DNA from: Leisingera sp. S132 | Lineage (GTDB): Bacteria; Pseudomonadota; Alphaproteobacteria; Rhodobacterales; Rhodobacteraceae | DNA length: 64,000 bases | Assembly: GCF_025144465.1 (NCBI RefSeq) | Contig: NZ_CP083553.1 | Coordinates: 1,796,001 to 1,860,000, forward strand | Direction of reading: 5' to 3' | Made by a program: the position numbers and the translations under genes | The notes under the pieces: model-generated | What the model was told of the DNA's origin: nothing | The model's database searches: none | Seen by the model: only the letters and a program-made list of their open reading frames with translations | In this document: positions 46,367-55,838 of the stretch, piece after piece | Layout of the letters: the number at the start of each line of letters is the position of its first letter | Position numbering within the stretch: the stretch's first letter is position 1

Positions 46367-46786
46367 ATGCATATGACAGAAACTCTTTTTGACCTCGCCA
46401 AGGCGCTCTTGAACGCCACTCTGATCCTGCTGGCGCTGTGCCTGTTCCTGGGATGGAAACTGATGACCGCAGCCGAGGGCGCCACCGCCAATGCCGCCGC
46501 AATTGCAGACCGCGTGCTGCCGCTGCGCACGGATCTCGAAGCGCTGCAAGCGGAAGCTGCCGCTCTGCGCAGCACGGCGCAGGACAGCACCGCCACTGCC
46601 GCAAGCCTCACCCGGCTGGAGGCGCGCCTGGCCCAGGTGCAAACCAGCCTCGCAGACATGCGCGCCCTGCCCCGTCAGGCTGCTGCAGAAGCCGCCCGCG
46701 CAGGCGCCGCAGAACTGGCCGGCCGGATCATCCGCGCTGCGCCGCTGCTGAAGAACGGCAGCGCCTGCGGTTCAGGCGAAAGCTGA
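46367..46786 (+). CDS. Membrane-anchored coiled-coil protein, unknown function
   Basis: This 139-residue protein has one membrane helix (about residues 13-34) followed by an Ala-rich coiled coil (about 38-120) and a polar end with KNGSACGSGES. A second ATG two codons in is an equal start choice. It is divergent from lpdA across the palindromic region and converges on the GFA gene with a seven-base gap. I recognise no family. Confidence 0.65.
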   Translation: MHMTETLFDLAKALLNATLILLALCLFLGWKLMTAAEGATANAAAIADRVLPLRTDLEALQAEAAALRSTAQDSTATAASLTRLEARLAQVQTSLADMRALPRQAAAEAARAGAAELAGRIIRAAPLLKNGSACGSGES

Positions 46787-46793
46787 CTCCGGC

Positions 46794-47249
46794 TCAGGCT
46801 TTTGCGGCATAGGCCGCCAGCAGCCCGCCGAACTCCTCCATCGCGGGGAAATGCTCAAAGCTGTGTTCTGCGGTGACCTGCACAAACGGATGCTTGGCTG
46901 CTGTCCAGGTCTCAACGAACGGGATGAACCAGCTGCAGTCCTCGAACATCGTTGGACGCACGTTCACAAACCCCTCAACGCCGGTGATGCGGGTGAACAT
47001 CCAGGTCTGGCACTCCGGGCAGCAGAAATGGCTCAATTCCTCCCCCTTGGCACCTCCAACCACAGGGGCGCCCTGCGTCACCCGAAACGCTTCAGCCGGG
47101 AACATCGCGGTCAGGGAAAAGGCGCTGGAACTCATCTTCTGACAGCCACGGCAGTGGCAGGCGGCTGTGAGAACCGGCGGTTCGGACACTTCTATACCGG
47201 TGGCACCGCAGCGGCAGCTGCCGGTCATGGGAAAGGAGGATTCAGTCAT
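46794..47249 (-). CDS. GFA/CENP-V family zinc-binding protein
   Basis: This 151-residue protein has the GFA zinc ligands: CRCGA at the N-terminus, ACHCRGCQKMSSSAFS, and the CCPECQTWMF knuckle. The family is named for glutathione-dependent formaldehyde-activating enzyme, but most members have no proven activity. I start at the ATG at 47249, directly before MTESSFPMTGSCRCG; longer forms add an implausible Arg-rich stretch. It converges with the small membrane protein gene. Confidence 0.88.
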   Translation of the reverse strand: MTESSFPMTGSCRCGATGIEVSEPPVLTAACHCRGCQKMSSSAFSLTAMFPAEAFRVTQGAPVVGGAKGEELSHFCCPECQTWMFTRITGVEGFVNVRPTMFEDCSWFIPFVETWTAAKHPFVQVTAEHSFEHFPAMEEFGGLLAAYAAKA

Positions 47250-47325
47250 GCTCTGTCTTTCAAGGAATTTTCTGAAATGCGGGAGCACCTTCCTGCCGCA
47301 GCGCCGCACCGCACGCAAGGGACGG

Positions 47326-47363
47326 CCAAAGAAAACGCCGCGCCCCTCCTCAGGGCACGGCGC
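47326..47363 (-). terminator. Terminator after the DUF924 gene
   Basis: On the minus strand an imperfect hairpin (GCGCCGTGCCC with GGGGCGCGGCG) is followed by TTTTCTTT. Confidence 0.65.
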
Positions 47364-47387
47364 TAATACTTTCCAGCAAGACCGGTG

Positions 47388-47966
47388 TCAGCCGGCCGCT
47401 TGCATCTGCCGCACGGTCTCGCCATAGCCGCCGGCCTGCACATAGGCCCGCTCCGGGCTGGTGCTGGCGCGGCTCAGGGCCTCGTTGCGGTAGGGGAAGC
47501 GGCCGAACTGGCGGATCACTTCACGGTGGGCGCGGGCATGCAGCAGGTTGCTGGTGCCGGTCTGCGGCATCCGCTCCATCATCAGACGGATGCAGCGTTC
47601 CTGGTCGCACAGGTTTTCCGAATGCATCAGCGGCAGGTAGAAGAACTGCCGCGCCGGCTCGTCGATTTTCAGATCCCAGTTCTTGTTGATGGCGATCTTG
47701 GCCGCCGACAGAGCCGCCCGGTCCGAAGCAAAGGCCCGGCCCTCACCGCGGAACATATTGCGCGGGAACTGGTCCATCAGGACAATATAGGCCAGCGTGC
47801 CGCTCGGGTAGGTGAGCCAGAAGGAAAACCGGCCTTCGCAGGCCGCCTCCCAGGTGCTTTGGAACGTGTCGCGGATCTCCTGATCCAGCGCGTCATCCTG
47901 CAGATACCATCCCTTCTCCCCGACTTTGTCGAGCCAGAATGCAAGTATCTCTTCGGGACCAGTCAT
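47388..47966 (-). CDS. DUF924 family protein
   Basis: This 192-residue soluble, helical protein has the DUF924 pattern: ILAFWLDKVGEKGWYLQDDALDQEI in parts, GTLAYIVLMDQFPRNMFRG, FFYLPLMHSENLCDQERCI, ARAHREVIRQFGRFPYRNEALSR. The family is widespread in proteobacteria and has no established function. I start at the ATG at 47966; GGAG lies nine bases upstream. The 3' side has a terminator. Confidence 0.9.
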   Translation of the reverse strand: MTGPEEILAFWLDKVGEKGWYLQDDALDQEIRDTFQSTWEAACEGRFSFWLTYPSGTLAYIVLMDQFPRNMFRGEGRAFASDRAALSAAKIAINKNWDLKIDEPARQFFYLPLMHSENLCDQERCIRLMMERMPQTGTSNLLHARAHREVIRQFGRFPYRNEALSRASTSPERAYVQAGGYGETVRQMQAAG

Positions 47967-48104
47967 CGGTCGTAACTCCAAGTTTCTCCTGACCCTATCT
48001 TCAGGCCATTTTACATTACCTTTACAAGTAACCTTGGGTCACAAATTGCGTCAGACAACCCTATTGTGTGAAATAATCCTCACAATTCCGGCTGGTTAGC
48101 GCAA

Positions 48105-49379
48105 TCAGACTGTTTCTTGGGCAGTTTCCTGCTCCTCCAGTTCGCTCTCGATGGCGTATTCCTGAGCAAACTCCACAGCCACCGGCGTTGCTGTCGGCGA
48201 CATCGCGGCAAAGCTGCCGGTTTCATCGACAGGCACGGCCGCTCGCTGCGTCGCGCGGTAGGCGGCATAGGCGGCCATCGCAAACATCAGCGCGCCGATG
48301 AAGGTAAAGAACCCCGCGGGCCCGAACACCGCATCCTCCATCAGCCAGCCGGTGATCAGCGGCCCGGCAATGGCACCCAGCCCGTTGATGAAGATCAGCC
48401 CGCCGGAAGCCGCCGCCATGTCGTCATGCTCCAGGTAGTCGTTGGTATAGGCGATCAGCAGCGAATAAAGCGGGTTCGACAGCCCGCCGATGAAGAAGGC
48501 GGCCACCAGCAGCATCTTGAACTCCATCCCGAACAGGAACCCGATCACCGCGCCGCTGCCGCCGGCAAGGGCGGCCCCCAGGATCAGGAAACGGCGGTCC
48601 ATGCGGTCCGACAGCCAGCCCAGCGGATACTGCAGCAGCATCGCGCCAACATAGAAGGTGGAGACAAAGACCGACAGCTGCCACAGCGTCAGCCCGGCGG
48701 CAGAGCCGTAAACGGCGCTCATCCCGAACTGGGCCGAAAACACGCCGCCGAGGAGGAACATGCCGACACAGCCCAGAGGCGAGGTTTCAAACAGCTTGCG
48801 CAGGGTCATCGGCTTGGTGGTGTCAAAGGCCGGCGTCGGCGAGATCGACAGGAGGATCGGCCCGAAGGAGACCGAAACCAGGATCGACGCGATGATGAAC
48901 GCCTCATAGCCGGCCGGGTCGCCGATCTGGATCATCATCTGGGCGGCAATGATGCCGATGGTCTGCACGATCATATAGAGCGACAGCGCCTTGCCCCGGT
49001 TGGTATTGTCTGCGGCGTTGTTCAGCCAGCTTTCGGCGGTCACATACACGCCCGAGAAGCAGAAGCCGATGATCATCCGCCCCAGTGCCCAGGCAATGGT
49101 GTTCGGCATCAGCGGATAGAGGATCATCACCGCGGAGATGAAAGAGGCCAGCGCCGCAAACACCCGCACATGGCCAACCCGGCGGATCATCTCCGGCGCC
49201 AGCCGCGAGCCGCCCAGAAAGCCCACGAAATAGGCCGCCATCACGATCGACATCTGGAAGGTCGAAAAGCCCTCAAGCTCGCCGCGAACACCCAGCATGG
49301 TGCCCTGCAGGCCGTTGCCCACCATCAGCAAGCAAACCCCCAGCAACAGCGCCCATGCGCTCGACAGCACCTGCAGCAT
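48105..49379 (-). CDS. MFS transporter (YcaD-like)
   Basis: This 424-residue protein has about twelve membrane helices with the MFS signature around FVGFLGGSRLAPEMIRRVGHVRVF and the second-half repeat LLQYPLGWLSDRMDRRFLI. The LLMVGNGLQGTMLGVRGELEGFS start and WLNNAADNTNRGKALSLYMI segment resemble the YcaD subgroup. The C-terminal tail is acidic (ESELEEQETAQETV). The substrate is unknown. ATTGTG-N12-CACAAT at 48063-48086 lies just behind its stop. Confidence 0.87.
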   Translation of the reverse strand: MLQVLSSAWALLLGVCLLMVGNGLQGTMLGVRGELEGFSTFQMSIVMAAYFVGFLGGSRLAPEMIRRVGHVRVFAALASFISAVMILYPLMPNTIAWALGRMIIGFCFSGVYVTAESWLNNAADNTNRGKALSLYMIVQTIGIIAAQMMIQIGDPAGYEAFIIASILVSVSFGPILLSISPTPAFDTTKPMTLRKLFETSPLGCVGMFLLGGVFSAQFGMSAVYGSAAGLTLWQLSVFVSTFYVGAMLLQYPLGWLSDRMDRRFLILGAALAGGSGAVIGFLFGMEFKMLLVAAFFIGGLSNPLYSLLIAYTNDYLEHDDMAAASGGLIFINGLGAIAGPLITGWLMEDAVFGPAGFFTFIGALMFAMAAYAAYRATQRAAVPVDETGSFAAMSPTATPVAVEFAQEYAIESELEEQETAQETV

Positions 49380-49547
49380 TACATGCCTCCTTTGAAAGCA
49401 AAGCAGCCCTCCACCAGGGGACGGGCTGCCAACACCTTTGTTTGTTATGTCCGGCCGATCAAGCCCGCCGGGCCGGTATCGCCGATTCAGATTTCAGTTT
49501 GATGAACCCTTTGCGCGCCTGCAGGGTTCCATAGCTGCGGCGCTTAT

Positions 49548-50633
49548 CTATGATTTTCCGCCGCTTTTCTGAGATGTATTCGCCTTGGCCGGGATCAAAA
49601 GCGACGCGTCGCCGTAAGAGAAGAACCGGTAGCGGTTCTCAACGGCATGGGCATAGATCTTGCGGATTTCCTCCTGCCCCATCAGCGCCGAGACCAGCAT
49701 CAGCAGGGTTGATTTCGGCAAGTGGAAATTGGTCATCAGCGCATCCGCCACCTGGAACGTGAACCCCGGGTAGATAAAGATGTCAGTGTCGCCTTCCCAA
49801 GCGTGGATCCGGCCGTCCTTGGCCGCGCTTTCGATCAGCCGCAGCGCCGTGGTGCCGACCGGGATCACCCGCCCGCCTGCGGCCTTGGTTGCGGCGATCT
49901 CTGCTGCGGCCTCTTCGCTCACCTTGCCCCATTCCGCGTGCATCCGGTGGGTGGTCACATCCTCCACCTTCACCGGCAGAAAGGTGCCCGCCCCCACATG
50001 CAGGGTGACATAGGAAATCTCAACTCCGCGCGCCTTCAGCGCCTCCAGCAGCGGCGCGTCGAAATGCAGCGAGGCTGTCGGTGCTGCCACCGCGCCGGAG
50101 TTCTTGGCCCAGACGGTCTGATAGTCGGTCTTGTCCTGCTCATCCGCGGCACGCTTGGCGGCGATATAGGGCGGCAGCGGCATCGCGCCGGCCTCCGCCA
50201 GCGCCGCGTCGAAGCTGGTGCCGCTCAGGTTGAAGCGCAAATGCCCCTGGCCGTCTTCGATGGCTTCCAGCCTGGCACTCAGCTCTTCGGAAAAGACGAT
50301 CTCCTCGCCCGCCTTGATCTTCTTCAAGGGCTTCAGCAGCGCCGCCCAGGTGCCGTCGGCGCGCGGCTCCAGCAGGGTCGCCTCAATTTTGGCCGCCACG
50401 GCGCCTTGGGTGCTGTCGCGGTGCCGCAGCCCGCTCAGGCGCGCCGGGATCACCTTGGTATCGTTCAGCACCAGCCGGTCGCCGGGCTGCAGCCAGCGGA
50501 TCAGGTCCGTCACGTGCCCGTCGTGCAGGCTGCCGCCCTCGGCCACCAAGAGGCGGGCCGAGCTGCGCGGATTGGCAGGCCGGGTGGCAATCAGGTCGTC
50601 GGGCAGGTCAAAATCGAAATCGCTGAGTTTCAT
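49548..50633 (-). CDS. queA: S-adenosylmethionine:tRNA ribosyltransferase-isomerase
   Basis: This 361-residue enzyme forms epoxyqueuosine on tRNA. Typical blocks are [67 protein letters not shown] and [19 protein letters not shown]. Length is normal. It is transcribed from the same strand as the AsmA-like gene downstream of position 54162, with 61 bases between them. tgt is not in this window. Confidence 0.96.
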   Translation of the reverse strand: MKLSDFDFDLPDDLIATRPANPRSSARLLVAEGGSLHDGHVTDLIRWLQPGDRLVLNDTKVIPARLSGLRHRDSTQGAVAAKIEATLLEPRADGTWAALLKPLKKIKAGEEIVFSEELSARLEAIEDGQGHLRFNLSGTSFDAALAEAGAMPLPPYIAAKRAADEQDKTDYQTVWAKNSGAVAAPTASLHFDAPLLEALKARGVEISYVTLHVGAGTFLPVKVEDVTTHRMHAEWGKVSEEAAAEIAATKAAGGRVIPVGTTALRLIESAAKDGRIHAWEGDTDIFIYPGFTFQVADALMTNFHLPKSTLLMLVSALMGQEEIRKIYAHAVENRYRFFSYGDASLLIPAKANTSQKSGGKS

Positions 50634-50694
50634 GGCGCGCGCTATAGGCTGTGCAGCGTGGGAAATCTATGGCGATTTTCATCCGCCGCAAGGT

Positions 50695-53600
50695 TTACTT
50701 GTCACTTGCCCGCGGCTCGCGGACCTGCTCCTGACCGTCCTCCAGCTCCTCTCCATCGGCTGTGAAGGCCCGGTTATCCCCCGGTACCGACGGTGCCGGG
50801 CCGCGGAAGATCTCGCGCAGGAAGCCCGGTGCCAGCCCGGCCAGCGGGTTCACGGTGACCGCCGGGTCATCCGCGGTGCCCCGCAGGGTAAAGGTAAAGC
50901 CGAAAAGGCCTTCGCCGTCCCGCGGCGACAGCACCCGGCCAATGGCGTTCAGCAGGTAAACAGGCGAGATCACCCCCCGCATGTTCAGCCGGCTGCTGTT
51001 CAGATCGTAATTGCCATCCACCGACAGCCCCATCGACGGGCCCACCGCGCTGCTCTGGTGCAGGATCAGATGCGAGGCCCCCAGCCGGAACCGCCCCTCC
51101 ATGCTGGTGAACAGGATGCCCTGCCCGGTCATCTCGTCCAACAGGCCCACCAGGCTGATCGCATTCAGGATCGCCGCCATCGAAGGCGCGTTCTTCACTC
51201 GGATATTTCGGACCGTGACCCTGCCGTCATATTCGCCGGGCGCTCCCGCGGCCGGCACCAGCGTCATGTCGAAGCTGCCGCCGCGGCCATGCCCGAACAC
51301 ACCGGCAGAGCGGAACACCCCGCCCGCATCGTTCGCGCGGATGCGCGAGGCGGTGCCGCCGTTCTGCGGCACCACCGTGCCCGCCACCGGCGTCTGCCCG
51401 TTCAGGCGCGCGGTGAACTCCCCGTTCATGCCGCCGCGGGTGGAGAACCGGCCCTGGAAATTCTGCAGCCCGATGCTGTCGGTCACCTGCAGGTTCTGCA
51501 GCCGCAGTGTCACCGGAACATCCCCTCCGCGGCTGCCGCTGCCGCCGCCGTTCGCCGTATCCGAGAACGGCGACCGGTTGAGGTCCAGCCGCCCTCCAGT
51601 CACGTCAATCGCCGGCGCTGCCGCGCCCCGGCCGGTAAAGGTCACCGCACCCTGAAACCAGTTGCCCGCCCGCGCCGACGTGAACACCGCCTGATTCAGC
51701 CCGCCGTTGCTGTGCGTCGTGACGCGGCCCGCGGCCGAGAGACCCGGCGCCTCCAGTACCAGCCTGTCCACCGTGGCGCTCTTACCCAGGGTGGCGGCCA
51801 AGGACAGTTTGCCGGCTGCAGCTTCCCCCTTGCGCCAGCTGATTTCCGGGATCCGCAGCTCCGCGCCCCGCAGATCCGATTCCAGCGTCAGCTGCGGCGG
51901 CACCCCCGGCTTCAGCTCCACCGCATAGCGCCCCTGCGCCTTGCCGGTGACCGCCCCGCGCGGCAAGCCGATCCTGAACGCCTCGACAGCTGCCGGCGAC
52001 AGTTCGATTATCCCTTCGACCCGGCTGTCCGGCGCGGCACCCTTGCCGATCTTCTGCCGCCAGCTGGCGCTCAGCGGCACGCCGGACAGGCTGCCATTGC
52101 CGCTGATCCGCACCTGCCCCTGATCGCCCTCGATCTGCAGCAGCGGTGCAGCCGCAACATGGCCCGGCACCAGCTTGCCGGACTGCACACCGCGCACGGT
52201 GCCCCGGTAATGATAGAGGATCTGCTCCACCGGTATCTTCTTCTGCAGCGGCAGCGACAGCGTGCCCACCGCCTCAACCCGCCCCTCCGCCAGATCCACC
52301 GGCAGGCTGGCCTTGTCCATCACCCTGAGCGGCTCCCGGTTCAGCAGCGACAGCGCCGCCGTGGCAGAGCCGCGCGCCTTGATCCGGGCAATGCCCGGCG
52401 TGCCGTCCTTGGCGGTGACATCCGGAATGATAAAGGACGTGCCGGCAATCTCCACGCCGCCGCCCTGATCCGCCGTGACCGTGCCGCCAGAGGCCGTGAC
52501 CACAAACCGGTTGCCGTACAGGCTCAGCTGGCCCGAGCCGCCCCGCACCGGCGGCATGAATTTCTGAAACACCACCTCGGCGTCCTCAAACGCCAGATCC
52601 AGGCTGACAAAAGGCTTGCCGCTGCCGCGCCCGCGCATATGAAAGCCCACGTCACGCACCAGCCCCGCGTGCAGGTTCTCGCCCACCCATTCCCGCGGCT
52701 TGGGCGCCAGCACCGAGGGCCACAATTCCTTGACCCGCTTCACACGCACCTGATCGACGCTGCCGTTCAGGTCATAATCCCAGCCCTCCGGGCCGGCGCC
52801 GACAGTTCCATCAAGATGAATGCGGCTGCCGCCGTCACGCACCAGCATCTCACCCAGGCGCAGCCGGAACGGCTTGAGCCGCAGGTCAAAATCCGCGTCC
52901 ACCTCAGGGAATTCCACCGGGGTTTCAAACAGCCGGCGCGGGTTCAGCTTGAGGTCGGAGAACCGCAGCTGCCCGACCAGCCCGGCCAGCTGGCCGTTCT
53001 GCACCCCGGCCAGGCTTGCCTGCCCCTGCATCACCCCGGAGCCCCAGCCGCTTTCAATGCTCAGTTCCGAGAACGCCAGCAGCTGGCGCGCCGGATCATA
53101 GGTGAAATAGCTGCGCGCGCCCTGGATCGGAACCGGGCGGGTCTGCGCCGCCGGCTGGATCACCCCCTCGCCGATCCGCAGGCTGGCCTGCACCGGCTGC
53201 ACCACGCCATCCGCCGCCACGCCGCCGCGCAACGACCCGGAGATCGGCGCCCGCAGCACCCCCAGCCAGCCAAGCGCCGGGCTCTGCAACGCGATATCCT
53301 CACTGGCGATCTCGGAGACCAGCACCCCGAATTCGGCCTCGGGACTGCCGATTTCCGAGGCATAGCTGGCCTCTACCGTGCCCACCTCGCCGCGCCCGCT
53401 GAGGACCGAGAAGGCCGCCGACAGCGAGACCGACCCGCCCTCCCGCTGCAATCCGATCCGGCCGCCGTCCAGCGTCCAGCCGCGGCCCAGCCGGTCGTCG
53501 GTATAGGACAGCGTCAGCTCGCTCGTCTCAACCTCGGTCAGCGCGGCCAGCACCGGCTTTTGCAGCTGGCTGTCCCATTGCTCGATCAGCTCCACCAGGC

Positions 53601-54162
53601 TGGCGGCCCGCCGCGACGGGGCAGCACCGCTGGCAAAGCTCAGCGCCAGGCTGCCGTCCTCATTGCGCCTGAGCGCCGCAAACAGCCCGCTCAGCGCGAT
53701 CCGCTTGGGCTGGATACGCCCCCGCAGCAGGGGCCGCATCGCCAGACTTGCCTGGGCATCGGCCAGCTGGGCAAAGACGCTGCCATCCGGGTGCCGCAGC
53801 ACCACATCCCGCAGGCTCACCCGCGGCCGCCAGCCCTTGTCCATCACGACATGGATGGCGCCAAACTCGACCTGCAGCCCGTTCAGGTGCCGCTCGATCC
53901 GCGTCTCAACCCGGCTGCGCACCCAATCCGGCGCATCCAGCCGGGTGCCGACCCCGAAGTAAACCGCGCCAGCGCCCAGGAAACTCAGCAGCGCCAGCAC
54001 CCAGACCAGCCCGCGCAGCAGCCGCCAGCGGCGCCGCCGCCGCGGCACATTCCGCACAGCCGCCTCCGCATCCGGTTCGGGTCCGGACACCGGCACCGCC
54101 TCTGCGGCGGCGCCGTTATTCTCGCCGGCGGGTTTGATCTCAGCTTTCCCTTCGCTGCTCAT
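50695..54162 (-). CDS. Large AsmA/YhdP-like envelope protein
   Basis: This 1155-residue protein has a cytoplasmic N-terminus with RRRRRWR, one membrane helix (about residues 49-70) and a very long beta-rich periplasmic part. The C-terminus holds an AsmA-like region (GRVTVRNIRVKNAPSMAAILNAISLVGLLDEMTGQGI, LNMRGVISPVYLLNAIGRVL, FTLRGTADDPAVTVNPLAGLAPGFLREIF in pieces). YhdP/TamB/AsmA-type proteins bridge the envelope and are linked to phospholipid transport to the outer membrane. That role here is inference from family. The divergent gene is bcp, with only 50 bases between. Confidence 0.85.
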   Translation of the reverse strand: MSSEGKAEIKPAGENNGAAAEAVPVSGPEPDAEAAVRNVPRRRRRWRLLRGLVWVLALLSFLGAGAVYFGVGTRLDAPDWVRSRVETRIERHLNGLQVEFGAIHVVMDKGWRPRVSLRDVVLRHPDGSVFAQLADAQASLAMRPLLRGRIQPKRIALSGLFAALRRNEDGSLALSFASGAAPSRRAASLVELIEQWDSQLQKPVLAALTEVETSELTLSYTDDRLGRGWTLDGGRIGLQREGGSVSLSAAFSVLSGRGEVGTVEASYASEIGSPEAEFGVLVSEIASEDIALQSPALGWLGVLRAPISGSLRGGVAADGVVQPVQASLRIGEGVIQPAAQTRPVPIQGARSYFTYDPARQLLAFSELSIESGWGSGVMQGQASLAGVQNGQLAGLVGQLRFSDLKLNPRRLFETPVEFPEVDADFDLRLKPFRLRLGEMLVRDGGSRIHLDGTVGAGPEGWDYDLNGSVDQVRVKRVKELWPSVLAPKPREWVGENLHAGLVRDVGFHMRGRGSGKPFVSLDLAFEDAEVVFQKFMPPVRGGSGQLSLYGNRFVVTASGGTVTADQGGGVEIAGTSFIIPDVTAKDGTPGIARIKARGSATAALSLLNREPLRVMDKASLPVDLAEGRVEAVGTLSLPLQKKIPVEQILYHYRGTVRGVQSGKLVPGHVAAAPLLQIEGDQGQVRISGNGSLSGVPLSASWRQKIGKGAAPDSRVEGIIELSPAAVEAFRIGLPRGAVTGKAQGRYAVELKPGVPPQLTLESDLRGAELRIPEISWRKGEAAAGKLSLAATLGKSATVDRLVLEAPGLSAAGRVTTHSNGGLNQAVFTSARAGNWFQGAVTFTGRGAAAPAIDVTGGRLDLNRSPFSDTANGGGSGSRGGDVPVTLRLQNLQVTDSIGLQNFQGRFSTRGGMNGEFTARLNGQTPVAGTVVPQNGGTASRIRANDAGGVFRSAGVFGHGRGGSFDMTLVPAAGAPGEYDGRVTVRNIRVKNAPSMAAILNAISLVGLLDEMTGQGILFTSMEGRFRLGASHLILHQSSAVGPSMGLSVDGNYDLNSSRLNMRGVISPVYLLNAIGRVLSPRDGEGLFGFTFTLRGTADDPAVTVNPLAGLAPGFLREIFRGPAPSVPGDNRAFTADGEELEDGQEQVREPRASDK

Positions 54163-54212
54163 GGGTTATGGTCGCCGCGCAGTGAGTTGCGCAAAAGACA
54201 GGAGACAGGCCA

Positions 54213-54674
54213 ATGCTCGACGTTTCAGATCCCGCCCCTTCCTTTACCCTGCCCCGCGGCGGCGGCGGAGAGGTCACTTTGTCCAGCCTCAAGGGCGCGC
54301 CCGTGGTGCTGTTCTTCTATCCCCGCGATAATACCCCCGGCTGCACCAAAGAATCCATCGCCTTTTCAGAGGCTTTGCAGTCCTTCGCCGATGCCGGCGC
54401 TCACGTTTTCGGGATTTCCAAGGACAGCCTCAAGAAGCATGAGAATTTTACCGCCAAACACGGTCTGACCACGCCGCTTCTGTCGGATGCGGACAGCACC
54501 GTCTGCGAGGACTACGGCGTCTGGAAAGAGAAAAGCATGTACGGCAAGAAGCATTGGGGCATCGAGCGCTCCACCTTCCTGATCGGTGCCGACGGCACCA
54601 TCGCCCGCGTCTGGCGCAAGGTGAAGGTGGACGGCCACGCGGAGGAAGTGCTGGAAGCCGTTCGCGCCCTTTAG
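54213..54674 (+). CDS. bcp: Thiol peroxidase of the Bcp/PrxQ family
   Basis: This 153-residue peroxiredoxin has the peroxidatic cysteine C44 in FYPRDNTPGCTKESIAF and the family's GVWKEKSMYGKKHWGIERSTFLI block. The resolving cysteine that E. coli Bcp has five residues later is absent (S/I there); another cysteine occurs in STVCEDYG. It therefore works either as a one-Cys enzyme or with an alternative partner. AGGAG lies eight bases before the ATG. Composite element copy 4 starts seven bases after the stop. Confidence 0.94.
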   Translation: MLDVSDPAPSFTLPRGGGGEVTLSSLKGAPVVLFFYPRDNTPGCTKESIAFSEALQSFADAGAHVFGISKDSLKKHENFTAKHGLTTPLLSDADSTVCEDYGVWKEKSMYGKKHWGIERSTFLIGADGTIARVWRKVKVDGHAEEVLEAVRAL

Positions 54675-54680
54675 GCGTGG

Positions 54681-54781
54681 CACTCCCGCCAGCCCTGCCC
54701 GTGCCCTGACGGGCACGGACCGCGGCTGTTGGGCCCGGCGCCGCCCCGCGGGGCGGCGCGCAGCGCGCGGGACGCGCGCTG
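54681..54781 (+). repeat. Composite 3' element, copy 4 (after bcp), with extra palindrome
   Basis: In the bcp direction the order is CACTCCCGCC (54681-54690), a hairpin GTGCCC-TGAC-GGGCAC, GTTGGGCC (54728-54735) and the palindrome GCGCCGCCCC-GC-GGGGCGGCGC (54738-54759). A further palindrome CAGCGCGCG-GGA-CGCGCGCTG follows (54761-54781). Compensating changes keep the main palindrome paired although its bases differ from the other copies. Confidence 0.8.
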
Positions 54782-54914
54782 CCATGCCCAAGCCTGCCAG
54801 GGTCATCAGCCTGCTGATCACCCGCAGGCGCGGGAGCCCCCCGTTTCCGCACTGGACTCCGCCGCTTAAATCAGGTGAACCGGGCACCGCTGCCCGCTGC
54901 ACCAGGAGACCCGC

Positions 54915-55757
54915 ATGACCGATCAGCCCCTTTCGCTTGCCGAACGCGCCGCCGAGGTGCTGACCACCGCCGACGGCCGTGCCAAGACCGCCCTGTCCCG
55001 CCGCCATGCGGCCGCGTGGTTCGCGTCGCGCCAGGGCGACGCGCCGCAAATTCCGACCGGCACTGCAAATCCGCCGATGCACCCGGCCCGCCCGGACAGC
55101 CCCGAACTCCTGAACCCGCGCGATGTCCCCAAGCGCAAGCCCGGATCGGAGGCGGGCCGCATCGCCCTGCTGCACGCGGTTGCCCATATCGAGCTGAACG
55201 CCGTCGACCTGCACTGGGACATCATCGCGCGGTTTTCGCATGTGCCGATGCCGCTCGGCTTCTTCGACGACTGGGTCAAGGCCGCGGATGAGGAATCCAA
55301 GCATTTCAATCTCATGTGCGACTGCCTTGAAGCCTTGGGCAGCCACTACGGCGCCCTGCCCGCGCATGCCGGCATGTGGCGCGCCGCCGAAGACACCGCG
55401 GACGACCTGATGGGCCGCCTCGCCGTGGTGCCGATGGTGCTGGAGGCCCGCGGCCTCGACGTGACCCCCGGCATGATCGGCATCTTCCGCAAGGCAAACC
55501 TCCCTCAGGCGGTGGAGGCGCTGGAGGTGATCTATGCGGAGGAGGTCAGCCACGTCGCCTATGGTTCCAAATGGTTCAACTTCCTGTGCGGGCGGGACAA
55601 TCTGGACCCCAAGGAGGAATTCCACGCGCTGGTGCGCAAATACTTCCGCGGTGCGCTGAAACCGCCCTTCAACGAGGAGAAACGCGCCGACGCAGGCCTG
55701 CCGCCGGATTTCTACTGGCCTCTGGCCGATCAGGTGAAACCGCTGCCCGGCAGGTGA
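54915..55757 (+). CDS. DUF455 ferritin-like protein
   Basis: This 280-residue protein has the DUF455 set of probable di-metal ligands: LLHAVAHIELNAVDLHWD, ADEESKHFNLM, VLEARGLDVTPGM and IYAEEVSHVAYGSKWF, i.e. repeated E and ExxH on helices. It resembles the MiaE-type ferritin-like fold, but its substrate is unknown. CAGGAGACCCGC precedes the ATG. A winged-helix/RMF-like gene follows on the same strand after 81 bases. Confidence 0.9.
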   Translation: MTDQPLSLAERAAEVLTTADGRAKTALSRRHAAAWFASRQGDAPQIPTGTANPPMHPARPDSPELLNPRDVPKRKPGSEAGRIALLHAVAHIELNAVDLHWDIIARFSHVPMPLGFFDDWVKAADEESKHFNLMCDCLEALGSHYGALPAHAGMWRAAEDTADDLMGRLAVVPMVLEARGLDVTPGMIGIFRKANLPQAVEALEVIYAEEVSHVAYGSKWFNFLCGRDNLDPKEEFHALVRKYFRGALKPPFNEEKRADAGLPPDFYWPLADQVKPLPGR

Positions 55758-55838
55758 TCCGGCGGGCCGCCTGCCCCGGCCTTTACCAAAGCCCCGCCGG
55801 CGCGTAGACTGGGACGTCCCGGAACCCGCGGGTGCCCC

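Noticed and set aside
48063-48086. ATTGTG-N12-CACAAT inverted repeat between the MFS and DUF924 genes
   Set aside because: It lies directly behind the MFS stop, the arms are only six bases and the spacing is wide; without conservation data it is not separable from chance in an A+T-rich stretch.
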